NCBI GenBank assembly: GCA_946531785.1
Contig: CAMNAT010000002.1
Coordinates: 1 to 28,312, forward strand
Source: an uncultured Oscillospiraceae bacterium
Lineage (GTDB): Bacteria > Bacillota > Clostridia > UBA1381
Length of the DNA: 28,312 bases
Reading direction: 5' to 3'
Part shown: piece after piece, positions 6,144 through 13,325 of the stretch
Numbering within the stretch: position 1 is the stretch's first letter
Layout: each line of letters starts with the position of its first letter
The notes under the pieces: generated by a model
The model's input: only the letters and a program-made list of their open reading frames with translations
Told to the model about the DNA's origin: nothing
Database searches by the model: none
Made by a program: the position numbers and the translations under genes

Positions 6144-6563
6144 ATGAAAAGAAACACAAAGAAACGGGCTGACGAAAAGATCATTCCAACAGCTGCATTC
6201 ACTACTGAGAACTCAAAGATATATATACTCGTGACGATCATACTCTTCCATGTGCTGCCGTTCATACTGGCGCTCATTGGCGATATGGGCAAGATGATAC
6301 TTACGCATCTTTTTATGTTCTATCTGAACCCGCTGATCGTGTTCGCCACCCTCTTTGTCTACGGGCTGAGAGTCGGCTTCAACGCAAAAATGCCGCTTAT
6401 TGTGACGCTTTTAGCGTCCGTATCGCTCATAATGTACTACAGCATCGAGCCGGATCTGGCGCACTATGTGCTGACCTTCCTTCTGGGCTTCTGCGTTTTT
6501 GCGATCATGGGCTTTTTAGGCATATTGGCAGGAGCATTTGTAAAGCATCTGAAGGTATTTTAA
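6144..6563 (+). CDS. Small membrane protein, unknown function (139 aa)
   Basis: About four hydrophobic segments (roughly residues 26-46, 52-70, 80-98 and 108-132) after a basic cytoplasmic N-terminus rich in Lys and Arg. It starts one base after the hisF stop and is followed by another membrane-protein gene after 12 bases, so it is very likely in the hisHF transcript. No motif suggests an activity and I do not recognise the family. Nothing links it to histidine synthesis beyond position. Confidence 0.75.
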   Translation: MKRNTKKRADEKIIPTAAFTTENSKIYILVTIILFHVLPFILALIGDMGKMILTHLFMFYLNPLIVFATLFVYGLRVGFNAKMPLIVTLLASVSLIMYYSIEPDLAHYVLTFLLGFCVFAIMGFLGILAGAFVKHLKVF

Positions 6564-6575
6564 GAGGAGATAATC

Positions 6576-7064
6576 ATGGAGATAATCGCAACCGCAAGAA
6601 CAACAACATCACCTGAGCTGTACAAGGAGTTCTTCACTACCTACTACAAGAAAAAAATGCGCGGCATCCGCGTGATACTGGCTCTCATAGCAACGGCGCT
6701 CATAGCCTTCGGCTTCTACGCGCTCTCAGAGCAGATGAACATATTTATCTCCGCCGTGCCTATCGCAGCGGGTATCGTGATGATCATATATCCCGCCTAT
6801 GCGTACCGCCGCCCGTACAAGTCTGTAAAGGACAACGTGCAGACACTTAAATATGAATTCTATCCCGACCGTTATGTTGAATATATGGATAACTCTCAGC
6901 AGGAGTACAAATACTCTGAGCTTATGACGGTCACTGAAACGGCAAAATACATCTACCTTTTCCACACACACGAAAGCGCGTCGGTCATCGACAAGGACAA
7001 GGTGAAGAAGATGACGGCGCAGGAGCTTTATAAACTGCTCAAAAATTCTGTTGCAGATAACTGA
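6576..7064 (+). CDS. YcxB-like membrane protein (162 aa)
   Basis: Two membrane segments (about 31-52 and 57-76) are followed by a soluble C-terminal domain with the YcxB-like pattern: a basic stretch, LKYEFYPDRYVEYMDNSQQE, the KYSELMTVTET strand, and FHTHESASVIDK. Function of the family is unknown; such proteins are common in Bacillota. Good AAGAGGAGA ribosome site. Last gene of the his transcript; no clear terminator follows before the next promoter. Confidence 0.7.
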   Translation: MEIIATARTTTSPELYKEFFTTYYKKKMRGIRVILALIATALIAFGFYALSEQMNIFISAVPIAAGIVMIIYPAYAYRRPYKSVKDNVQTLKYEFYPDRYVEYMDNSQQEYKYSELMTVTETAKYIYLFHTHESASVIDKDKVKKMTAQELYKLLKNSVADN

Positions 7065-7072
7065 TTTCCCTG

Positions 7073-7101
7073 TTGAAATCCGCTTTTGTTTATGTTAGAA
7101 T
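7073..7101 (+). promoter_or_regulatory. Promoter of the GltD-like gene
   Basis: TTGAAA (7073-7078), 17-base spacer, TAGAAT (7096-7101); the start codon is 42 bases downstream. Confidence 0.7.
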
Positions 7102-7143
7102 AATAATATATAGCTAATTAAAGTAATATGGAGGTAAAATAAT

Positions 7144-8406
7144 ATGGCATATCATGTACTTGACGAAGCTAAACGCTGCCTTAACTGCAAGAAACCGCTT
7201 TGCAGAGAGGGCTGTCCGATAAAGACACCTATCCCCGATATGATCCACACCATGCTTGAGGGCGATATCGACAAAGCCGGAAAGACGCTGTTTGAAAACA
7301 ATCCGCTGTCAATGATATGCTCGCTCGTCTGCAACCACGAGAACCAGTGCGAGGGTCATTGCGTTCTGAACCGCAAGGGCGCGCCTGTGCATGCCTCGGT
7401 AATAGAAAACTACATATCCACATATTATTTTGACCGTCTGCGGTTTGATCATATCGAAAAGAACGGCAAAAAGGTGGCTATAATCGGCTCAGGTCCGGCG
7501 GGTATCGCTATCGCGATCATCCTCGCGCGCAGGGGCTATGACATAACCATATTCGAGGGCAGAGAACGCATCGGCGGCGTACTGCGCTACGGCATACCGG
7601 AGTTCCGTCTGCCAAAGTCGATACTTGACGGCTACAAGGAAAAGCTGTACTCATTGGGCGTTAAGATCCGCCCGAATACTATGGTCGGCAGCGGCATCAC
7701 CATAGACGACCTGTTCCGCGACGGCTACAAGGCTGTGTTCATAGGCATAGGCGTATGGAGACCGAACACGCTGCGCATCAAGGGCGAGTCGCTCGGAAAT
7801 GTGCATTACGCTATAAACTACCTCACCAACCCCGATGTTTACCGTCTGGGCGAGAAGCTAAACATCATCGGTGCCGGCAACTCGGCAATGGATGTTGCGC
7901 GTACCGCGCTGCGCCACGGTGTTCGCGAGGTAACTGTATATTCGCGCCACGACTTCTTTGCAGCGAGCGACCATGAGGTGAACTATGCAAAGCTTGAGGG
8001 TGTTGAATTCAAGGTCCATGTTGAGCCGGTCGAGATAGTAGATAACGGCTGTATCTTTGCAGACCTCGAATGCGACGGTCACGGCACACTCACGCGCATA
8101 CCCGGCACAGAGCGGCTTGAGGAGGCGGACAGCACAATAATCGCGATCAGCCAGGGCGCGGACAATGCGCTCGTTGCCAAAACCGGCGGACTTAACACGA
8201 CAGACCGCGGACTGCTGGTTACGAACACCTTCGGCGAAACGACACGCGACGGCATCTTTGCCTCAGGCGATGTTGTAAGCGGAGCGAGAACAGTTGTTGA
8301 AGCAGTAAGCTATTCCAAGAAGGTCGCGGACGCGATAGACGAATACATCCAAAGCCTTGATAAAAAGGAAGAGGAAAAAGCTGAGCCGGAAAAGACAGAA
8401 GAATAA
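7144..8406 (+). CDS. NAD(P)-dependent oxidoreductase, GltD/NfnB-like iron-sulfur flavoprotein (420 aa)
   Basis: Related to the small subunit of glutamate synthase. The N-terminal module has two cysteine sets for 4Fe-4S clusters: Cys12, 15, 20, 24 and Cys59, 63, 69, 73. An FAD site follows (AIIGSGPAGIA, about 111-121, then FEGRERIGGVLRYGIPEFRL). A second Rossmann motif for NAD(P)H is IIGAGNSAMDVA near 240, and the late GDVVSGARTVVEA completes the FAD domain. No large GltB-type subunit is next to it, so the electron acceptor cannot be named; free-standing homologues can act as ferredoxin/NAD(P)H oxidoreductase subunits. The charged Lys/Glu tail is unusual but harmless-looking. Own promoter and AGGAGGT-like site. 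Confidence 0.88.
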   Translation: MAYHVLDEAKRCLNCKKPLCREGCPIKTPIPDMIHTMLEGDIDKAGKTLFENNPLSMICSLVCNHENQCEGHCVLNRKGAPVHASVIENYISTYYFDRLRFDHIEKNGKKVAIIGSGPAGIAIAIILARRGYDITIFEGRERIGGVLRYGIPEFRLPKSILDGYKEKLYSLGVKIRPNTMVGSGITIDDLFRDGYKAVFIGIGVWRPNTLRIKGESLGNVHYAINYLTNPDVYRLGEKLNIIGAGNSAMDVARTALRHGVREVTVYSRHDFFAASDHEVNYAKLEGVEFKVHVEPVEIVDNGCIFADLECDGHGTLTRIPGTERLEEADSTIIAISQGADNALVAKTGGLNTTDRGLLVTNTFGETTRDGIFASGDVVSGARTVVEAVSYSKKVADAIDEYIQSLDKKEEEKAEPEKTEE

Positions 8407-8407
8407 A

Positions 8408-8445
8408 AATAACGGGGTCGGAAAGCCGACTCCGTTATTTTTTAT
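8408..8445. terminator. Bidirectional terminator
   Basis: AATAACGGGGTCGG (8408-8421) and CCGACTCCGTTATT (8426-8439) form a 14-bp stem with one G-T pair and an AAAG loop, followed by a T-run on the plus strand and bordered by A-rich DNA on the other side. It separates converging genes. Confidence 0.9.
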
Positions 8446-8448
8446 CCC

Positions 8449-9414
8449 TTATCTTCTGTCGCCTATATATCTCTCTACTATGAACCTCGGTCTGCGCTTG
8501 ACCTCCTTATACATCTTGCCGATGTATTCACCTATCAGTCCTATGCCGAGCATCTGAAGCCCGCCAAGAAACCATATGGAGCAGATAACGGATGTCCAGC
8601 CGACATTTACATGACCGAGTATCTTCTGCGCGATAGCGTATATCGCCATGATGACTGAGATCACACACGCGATCACACCTATAGCCGATATCAGCCTGAT
8701 CGGATTTATCGAAAACGAGGTTATACCGTCAAATGCAAAGGAGATCATCTTCTTTAACGGGTATTTCGATTCGCCTGCGAATCTTTCGCCGCGGTCGTAG
8801 TAGACCTTATCGGACTTGAACCCGATAAGCGGCACCATGCCGCGCAGGAACAGGTTCCGTTCCTCAAACTGAGAAAGAGCATGGAGCGCGGCGCGGCTCA
8901 TAAGCCGGAAATCCGCATGATTATACACCATATCCACACCCATCAGCTTCATCATCCTATAGAAGCCGAGCGCGGTCTCACGCTTGAAGAAGGTGTCGGT
9001 ATCGCGCTTGTTTCTTACACCGTAGACGACCTCACAGCCCTCGTCGCGGTACTTTTTTATCATCTCGGGTATAACATTTATATCATCCTGCAGATCCGCG
9101 TCGATGGAGATCGCGCAGTCGCAGTCATTGCGTACCGTCATAAGCCCGCCGAAGAGCGCGTTCTGATGCCCGACATTATGCGCAAGCTTTATGCCGCACA
9201 CCTCGGGATAGTCCTGCTCAAGCTCAGTGATGATCTGCCAGGTCGCGTCCCTGCTGCCGTCATCGACAAACACGATGCGGCTCTGTACCGAGACAAGATT
9301 TGTCCGGCGCATGCTCTCCATCAGCCCGAGCAGACGGGTACAGGTCTCGTTAAGCACCTCTTCCTCGTTATAGCACGGCACAACGATATATGCCTTCACT
9401 GCGTTCCTGATCAT
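8449..9414 (-). CDS. Family 2 glycosyltransferase, polyprenyl-phosphate type (321 aa)
   Basis: GT-A fold enzyme of the DPM1/GtrB group: VVPCYNEEEVL at the N-terminus, FVDDGSRDAT, the metal-binding ISIDADLQDD, and the KRETALGFYRMM to HADFRLMSR stretch. Two C-terminal membrane segments (about 232-256 and 268-292) end in a basic tail. Known relatives transfer a sugar from a nucleotide sugar to undecaprenyl phosphate at the membrane for wall or glycan decoration. The sugar cannot be told from sequence. Its ATG overlaps the hslO stop (ATGA), implying translational coupling to a chaperone gene. Confidence 0.9.
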   Translation of the reverse strand: MIRNAVKAYIVVPCYNEEEVLNETCTRLLGLMESMRRTNLVSVQSRIVFVDDGSRDATWQIITELEQDYPEVCGIKLAHNVGHQNALFGGLMTVRNDCDCAISIDADLQDDINVIPEMIKKYRDEGCEVVYGVRNKRDTDTFFKRETALGFYRMMKLMGVDMVYNHADFRLMSRAALHALSQFEERNLFLRGMVPLIGFKSDKVYYDRGERFAGESKYPLKKMISFAFDGITSFSINPIRLISAIGVIACVISVIMAIYAIAQKILGHVNVGWTSVICSIWFLGGLQMLGIGLIGEYIGKMYKEVKRRPRFIVERYIGDRR

Positions 9415-10298
9415 TTTCCACCCCTCGCTTTTTCATAGAGCTCCTCCAGCTCATCGCGGCTGAATACATATTTTTTATCGCAGAACCGGCAGCCCATCTC
9501 AGCCTCGCCCTGCTCCTCGATTATCGCGCGCAGCTCGTCCTTACCGAGTGAGATAAGGGCGCGCTCCATGCGGTCGCGAGAGCATTTGCACTCATACATA
9601 GGATGCGCGTGCTTGTTCTCGATGAGCATGTCAAAGCCCTGTGTAACGGTAAATGCAATATCCTCTGCGGTCATGCCCTCGTTTACCATATCCGTCACCG
9701 GCGGAAGCGTTCCGATAAGCTCGGTGAGCCGGTCGGCGGTCTCATCAGTCGCCTCGGGCATTAGCTGGATCATATATCCGCCCGCCGCCTTTACCGAAAG
9801 ATCGGTGTCTACAAGCACTCCCAATGCGATAGCGGTCGGGATCTGCTCGCTCTTTGCGAAATAGTAGGTCAAATCCTCGGCGATCTCGCCGCTCACGAGC
9901 GGCGTTCTGCCGATATACGGCTCCTTGAGGTGCAGGTCGCGTATCACGCTGAGATAACCGCTGCCGACAGCTCTTCCCACATCAAGCTTGCCCGGTGTTT
10001 TAGGCGGCAGATCAGCGTTCGGGTTTTCCACATATCCGCGTACATGACCATTACTGTCCGTCACCGCAACCAGCATCCCGAGCGGTCCGTCGCCGTTTAT
10101 CTGAAGCGTTACCGAGTCGTCCTCACCCTTGAGCTGCACGCCCATGATAGCTGCGGCGGTGAGCAGTCTGCCGAGCGCCGCCGATGCGGTCGCGGACGTG
10201 CTGTGCATACGCTGCGCCTCATCCGCAAGCTCTGTCGTAACAGCCGCGAAAACCCTTATCGAGCCGTCAACGCTATTACCCCTTACAAGTTCATCCAT
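9411..10298 (-). CDS. hslO: Redox-regulated chaperone Hsp33 (295 aa)
   Basis: Cytoplasmic holdase activated by oxidation. The zinc-binding redox switch is intact: Cys237-x-Cys239 (YECKCS) and Cys270-x-x-Cys273 (GCRFCD). The N-terminal domain shows the family landmarks (IRVFAAVTTELADEA, LKGEDDSVTLQINGDGPLG). Length is typical. AAGGGAAGGAAAT precedes the ATG. A terminator from the upstream nhaC-type gene lies only 19 bases before the start and no clear own promoter is visible, so expression may depend on read-through. Confidence 0.97.
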   Translation of the reverse strand: MDELVRGNSVDGSIRVFAAVTTELADEAQRMHSTSATASAALGRLLTAAAIMGVQLKGEDDSVTLQINGDGPLGMLVAVTDSNGHVRGYVENPNADLPPKTPGKLDVGRAVGSGYLSVIRDLHLKEPYIGRTPLVSGEIAEDLTYYFAKSEQIPTAIALGVLVDTDLSVKAAGGYMIQLMPEATDETADRLTELIGTLPPVTDMVNEGMTAEDIAFTVTQGFDMLIENKHAHPMYECKCSRDRMERALISLGKDELRAIIEEQGEAEMGCRFCDKKYVFSRDELEELYEKARGGK

Positions 10299-10316
10299 AA
10301 TATTTCCTTCCCTTTA

Positions 10317-10340
10317 AAATGGCAGCCGCAGCTGCCATTT
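10317..10340 (-). terminator. Terminator of the nhaC-type gene
   Basis: AAATGGCAGC (10317-10326) and GCTGCCATTT (10331-10340), a perfect 10-bp stem with a four-base loop; on the minus strand the T-rich end of the stem runs into TTTTAAA. Confidence 0.8.
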
Positions 10341-10361
10341 CAAAACCAATTATGCCTTTTA

Positions 10362-12035
10362 TTATTTTGCTGCTATCTTCTTTGCCATTATCATGGTTAT
10401 CACCATCAATGCGAGCGCCGCAACCGGAGCGATGAGCGCTGCATTGGTTCCGAAATTATAGCCCAGAGCGCCCGCTATGAGATAGCCTATGCCTGAGATC
10501 ACAGCCGCTGTAACAGCATACGGCAGCTGAGTCGAAACATGGTTCACATGATCCGAGTGCGCACCGGCAGATGCCATGATGGTCGTATCGGAGATCGGTG
10601 AGCAGTGGTCGCCGCATACTGCACCTGAAAGACATGCCGCGATCGAGATAACGAGCATCGGATAGCTTTCCGGAGTCGAGAACACGCTGCACACGATCGG
10701 GATAAGGATACCGAAGGTACCCCAGCTTGTACCCGTTGAAAACGCAAGGAATGCCGCTACCATGAAGATTATAGCCGGCAGGAATATCTGTACCGCACCC
10801 GCTGAGTTCGCTACCACATCATGCACGTATACATCCGCGCCGAGAAGTCCGGTCATGCCGGAGAGCGTCCATGCCATCGTGAGTATCAGTATCGGCGCTA
10901 CCATTGCCTTGAAGCCCTCGGGAATGCACTCTGCAAATTCCTTGAAGCTGATGACACCGCGGATCATGTAGAAGAAGAATGTGATTATGATCGAAATGAA
11001 TCCGCCGATAACCAGACCCATGGAAGCGTCAGCATTTGCAAACGCGTCTATAAAGGTCTCGCCCTTGAAGAATCCGCCTGTATATACCATGCCGAATATG
11101 CTGAAGAATATGAGCACGAGCACCGGTATAACGAGGTCTATGACCTTACCGTTTCCTGTGACCGCAGCTGTGTCCATATCGTCGCCGTAGGGACGCGCCT
11201 CAGTCGTGAACAGGTCGCCCTTCATTGCGTTCTCTTCATGAATCTTCATGGGGCCGTAGTCAAACTTCATGCCCGCGAGCAGGAACATCATAAGGATGGT
11301 CGTGAGCGCATAGAGGTTGAACGGGATAGTGTGCAAGAACATCGCAAAACCGTTTATTCCCGAGCCGTCAGGCACGGATGAGGTAACAGCCGCCGCCCAG
11401 CTCGATACCGGAGCTATGATACAGATCGGCGCCGCCGTCGCGTCGATAAGATACGCGAGCTTTGCGCGGGAAATGTTTCTTCTGTCCGTTACGGGGCGCA
11501 TTACCGAGCCGACCGTCAGACAGTTGAAATAGTCATCTACAAATATAAGTATGCCAAGAACTATAGTTGCTACCTGTGTGCCGACACGGCTCTTTATATG
11601 CTCCGACGCCCACTGTCCGAACGCCGCCGAGCCGCCGACCTTGTTCATCAACGCGACCATGATGCCGAGTATTACAAGGAATACCAGTATGCCGACATTC
11701 CAGCTGTCTGCAAGCTTATAGATCATACCGCCGCTCTCGTTGAAGAGCATTGAGTTCATCAGAAGCTCCGGACTTCCGTTCGCATAAAGGAACGCGCCGG
11801 TAAGTATACCGATAAACAGTGAGGAATATACCTCCTTCGTTATGAGCGCGAGTACTATCGCGATCACCGGAGGCAGCAGCGCAAACAGAGATGAATAAAC
11901 TGCCGGCTGATAGGTTTCCGGATCGATCTCAGCGCTTGTGTTCATCTGAAGAACGATGATCGTTATAAGCAACGCAACCGCCACTACCGCAAAGGCGATC
12001 CTTTTTACGGGTGACGAACCTGTTTGTTTGTTCAT
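10362..12035 (-). CDS. Na+/H+ antiporter, NhaC family (557 aa)
   Basis: A multi-pass membrane protein with about a dozen or more hydrophobic segments. Family landmarks include the ALITKEVYSSLFIGILTGA segment, the FVDDYFNCLTVGSVMRPV stretch with acidic residues inside a membrane helix, and GAVCGDHCSPISDTTIMAS near the C-terminus. Such proteins exchange sodium for protons, though some relatives carry malate/lactate or amino acids. The frame opens at 12077, but ATG 12035 follows AAAGGAGA and is the better start. It has its own promoter and terminator. Confidence 0.88.
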   Translation of the reverse strand: MNKQTGSSPVKRIAFAVVAVALLITIIVLQMNTSAEIDPETYQPAVYSSLFALLPPVIAIVLALITKEVYSSLFIGILTGAFLYANGSPELLMNSMLFNESGGMIYKLADSWNVGILVFLVILGIMVALMNKVGGSAAFGQWASEHIKSRVGTQVATIVLGILIFVDDYFNCLTVGSVMRPVTDRRNISRAKLAYLIDATAAPICIIAPVSSWAAAVTSSVPDGSGINGFAMFLHTIPFNLYALTTILMMFLLAGMKFDYGPMKIHEENAMKGDLFTTEARPYGDDMDTAAVTGNGKVIDLVIPVLVLIFFSIFGMVYTGGFFKGETFIDAFANADASMGLVIGGFISIIITFFFYMIRGVISFKEFAECIPEGFKAMVAPILILTMAWTLSGMTGLLGADVYVHDVVANSAGAVQIFLPAIIFMVAAFLAFSTGTSWGTFGILIPIVCSVFSTPESYPMLVISIAACLSGAVCGDHCSPISDTTIMASAGAHSDHVNHVSTQLPYAVTAAVISGIGYLIAGALGYNFGTNAALIAPVAALALMVITMIMAKKIAAK

Positions 12036-12076
12036 GGTTTGTTTCTCCTTTGTGTAATTTTTTACAAATTTCATCA

Positions 12077-12126
12077 ATGCTATACATTGACTATTTTATT
12101 ATAGCATAATAACCGATAAATTGCAA
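12077..12126 (-). promoter_or_regulatory. nhaC promoter with overlapping inverted repeat
   Basis: On the minus strand: TTGCAA (12126-12121), 17-base spacer, TATAAT (12103-12098). ATGCTATA (12077-12084) and TATAGCAT (12100-12107) form an 8-bp inverted repeat that covers the -10 box and could be an operator. Confidence 0.7.
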
Positions 12127-12147
12127 TACCAAATATCTGCTGTAAAG

Positions 12148-13281
12148 CTACTGTATAAACAGATATATCCCTAAAAGCACAACGAGGAAGATGATGTTCA
12201 CAGCCGTGAAATAGACAAAATATCTGCCGCGCAGCCTTTTGCTTCGCGCGCCTATCAGCTTGAACGATATGAGGCTCGCCATCGATGCTATGAGCGTGCC
12301 GAGCCCGCCGAGGTTCACGCCGACGATCAGCGGACGGAGCTTATTTGTAAAGCCCGAAAGCAGGAGCGCCGCCGGAACATTGCTTATCACCTGGCTGGAT
12401 ATCACGCCCGTTACGCACTCCCGTCCCGTGATGAAGCCGGATAGCGCGTCACGCACCGCGGGGAGCCTGCCCATGTTCCCGATGAATACAAAAAACGCGA
12501 TAAAGGTTATGAGCAGTGTATAATCCACCTCTTTGAATATACCGCGGTCGGATACCGCCTCCATCACGATCACCGCCAAAAGCGTTATCCGCCAGTCGAG
12601 CACGCGCGCGACTGTCAGAAGGCATAGGATGAAGAGGACGATATTAACGCCTATACTTTTTCCGCTGCCAAGGCTCGTTTCACCGCGCAGGGATATCCTT
12701 ACGCGGTCTTTTTTGTTGCGCAGCACCGCCCATACCGCAAGCATAATGAATGCCGCGACCGTATACGGCAGCATCAACAGGACAAACTCACCCGCACCCA
12801 TGCCGGAGATGCCGTAAAGATACAGATTCTGCGGATTGCCAAGCGGCGTGAGCATACTGCCGAGATTTGCCGCCACCGTCTCCATCGCAACGACCCGTAT
12901 CAGGAGCCTTGCGCGCCCATGTGTGTCAATGAGCGAGAAGATGACAAAGGTGAACGGGACAAAGGTGAGCAGCGCAACATCATTGGTTATGAGCATCGAC
13001 GAGAAAAAGCACAACATGACGAGCAGAAACGCGAGCCCTCTTATGCTGTGTATCCGTAAAAGCAGCCGCTCGGCAAGAAAGGTGAATACACCGGTGCGGC
13101 GGAAGCCCGCCATTACCGCCATAAGGCAGAACAGAAGCCCCAGCGTCCTTATATCTATATAATCGACATATCCCGCATCCGGCGGGATGAAAAGCATAGA
13201 AAGAAGCGCCAGCAGTGTTGCCGCCGACAGCACCGTTTCGGTCTTTATAAAGCCTATTATCTTATCAATTATAACCTTCAT
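12148..13281 (-). CDS. SLC13/ArsB-type permease (377 aa)
   Basis: A hydrophobic carrier of the ion-transporter superfamily with about ten membrane segments. It contains SSMLITNDVALLTFVPF, LGSMLTPLGNPQNLYLYGISG and, in the second half, ISNVPAALLLSGFT, the paired NDVA and NVPA hairpin motifs of this group. Substrates of relatives include dicarboxylates, citrate and arsenite; the sequence does not decide. It is shorter than many SLC13 proteins (usually over 400 aa). ATG 13281 lies just behind a TTG and has no strong ribosome site, so expression may depend on the kinase gene 44 bases upstream. Confidence 0.8.
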   Translation of the reverse strand: MKVIIDKIIGFIKTETVLSAATLLALLSMLFIPPDAGYVDYIDIRTLGLLFCLMAVMAGFRRTGVFTFLAERLLLRIHSIRGLAFLLVMLCFFSSMLITNDVALLTFVPFTFVIFSLIDTHGRARLLIRVVAMETVAANLGSMLTPLGNPQNLYLYGISGMGAGEFVLLMLPYTVAAFIMLAVWAVLRNKKDRVRISLRGETSLGSGKSIGVNIVLFILCLLTVARVLDWRITLLAVIVMEAVSDRGIFKEVDYTLLITFIAFFVFIGNMGRLPAVRDALSGFITGRECVTGVISSQVISNVPAALLLSGFTNKLRPLIVGVNLGGLGTLIASMASLISFKLIGARSKRLRGRYFVYFTAVNIIFLVVLLGIYLFIQ

Positions 13282-13291
13282 CAATAAATTC

Positions 13292-13311
13292 AGGGGAGCC
13301 GCAGCTCCCCT
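13292..13311 (-). terminator. Hairpin between kinase and permease genes
   Basis: AGGGGAGC (13292-13299) and GCTCCCCT (13304-13311) form a perfect 8-bp stem with a CGCA/TGCG loop. The following minus-strand bases (GAATTTATT) are only moderately T-rich, so this is a weak terminator or an attenuator just ahead of the permease start. Confidence 0.5.
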
Positions 13312-13325
13312 TTCTCCTGTTATCT

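Noticed and set aside
8881..9438. Open frame of 185 codons on the plus strand
   Set aside because: Antisense to the glycosyltransferase and the end of hslO, His-rich and motif-free.
10821..11381. Open frame of 186 codons on the plus strand
   Set aside because: Antisense shadow of the NhaC-type gene, with runs of His, Glu and Tyr typical of complement translation.
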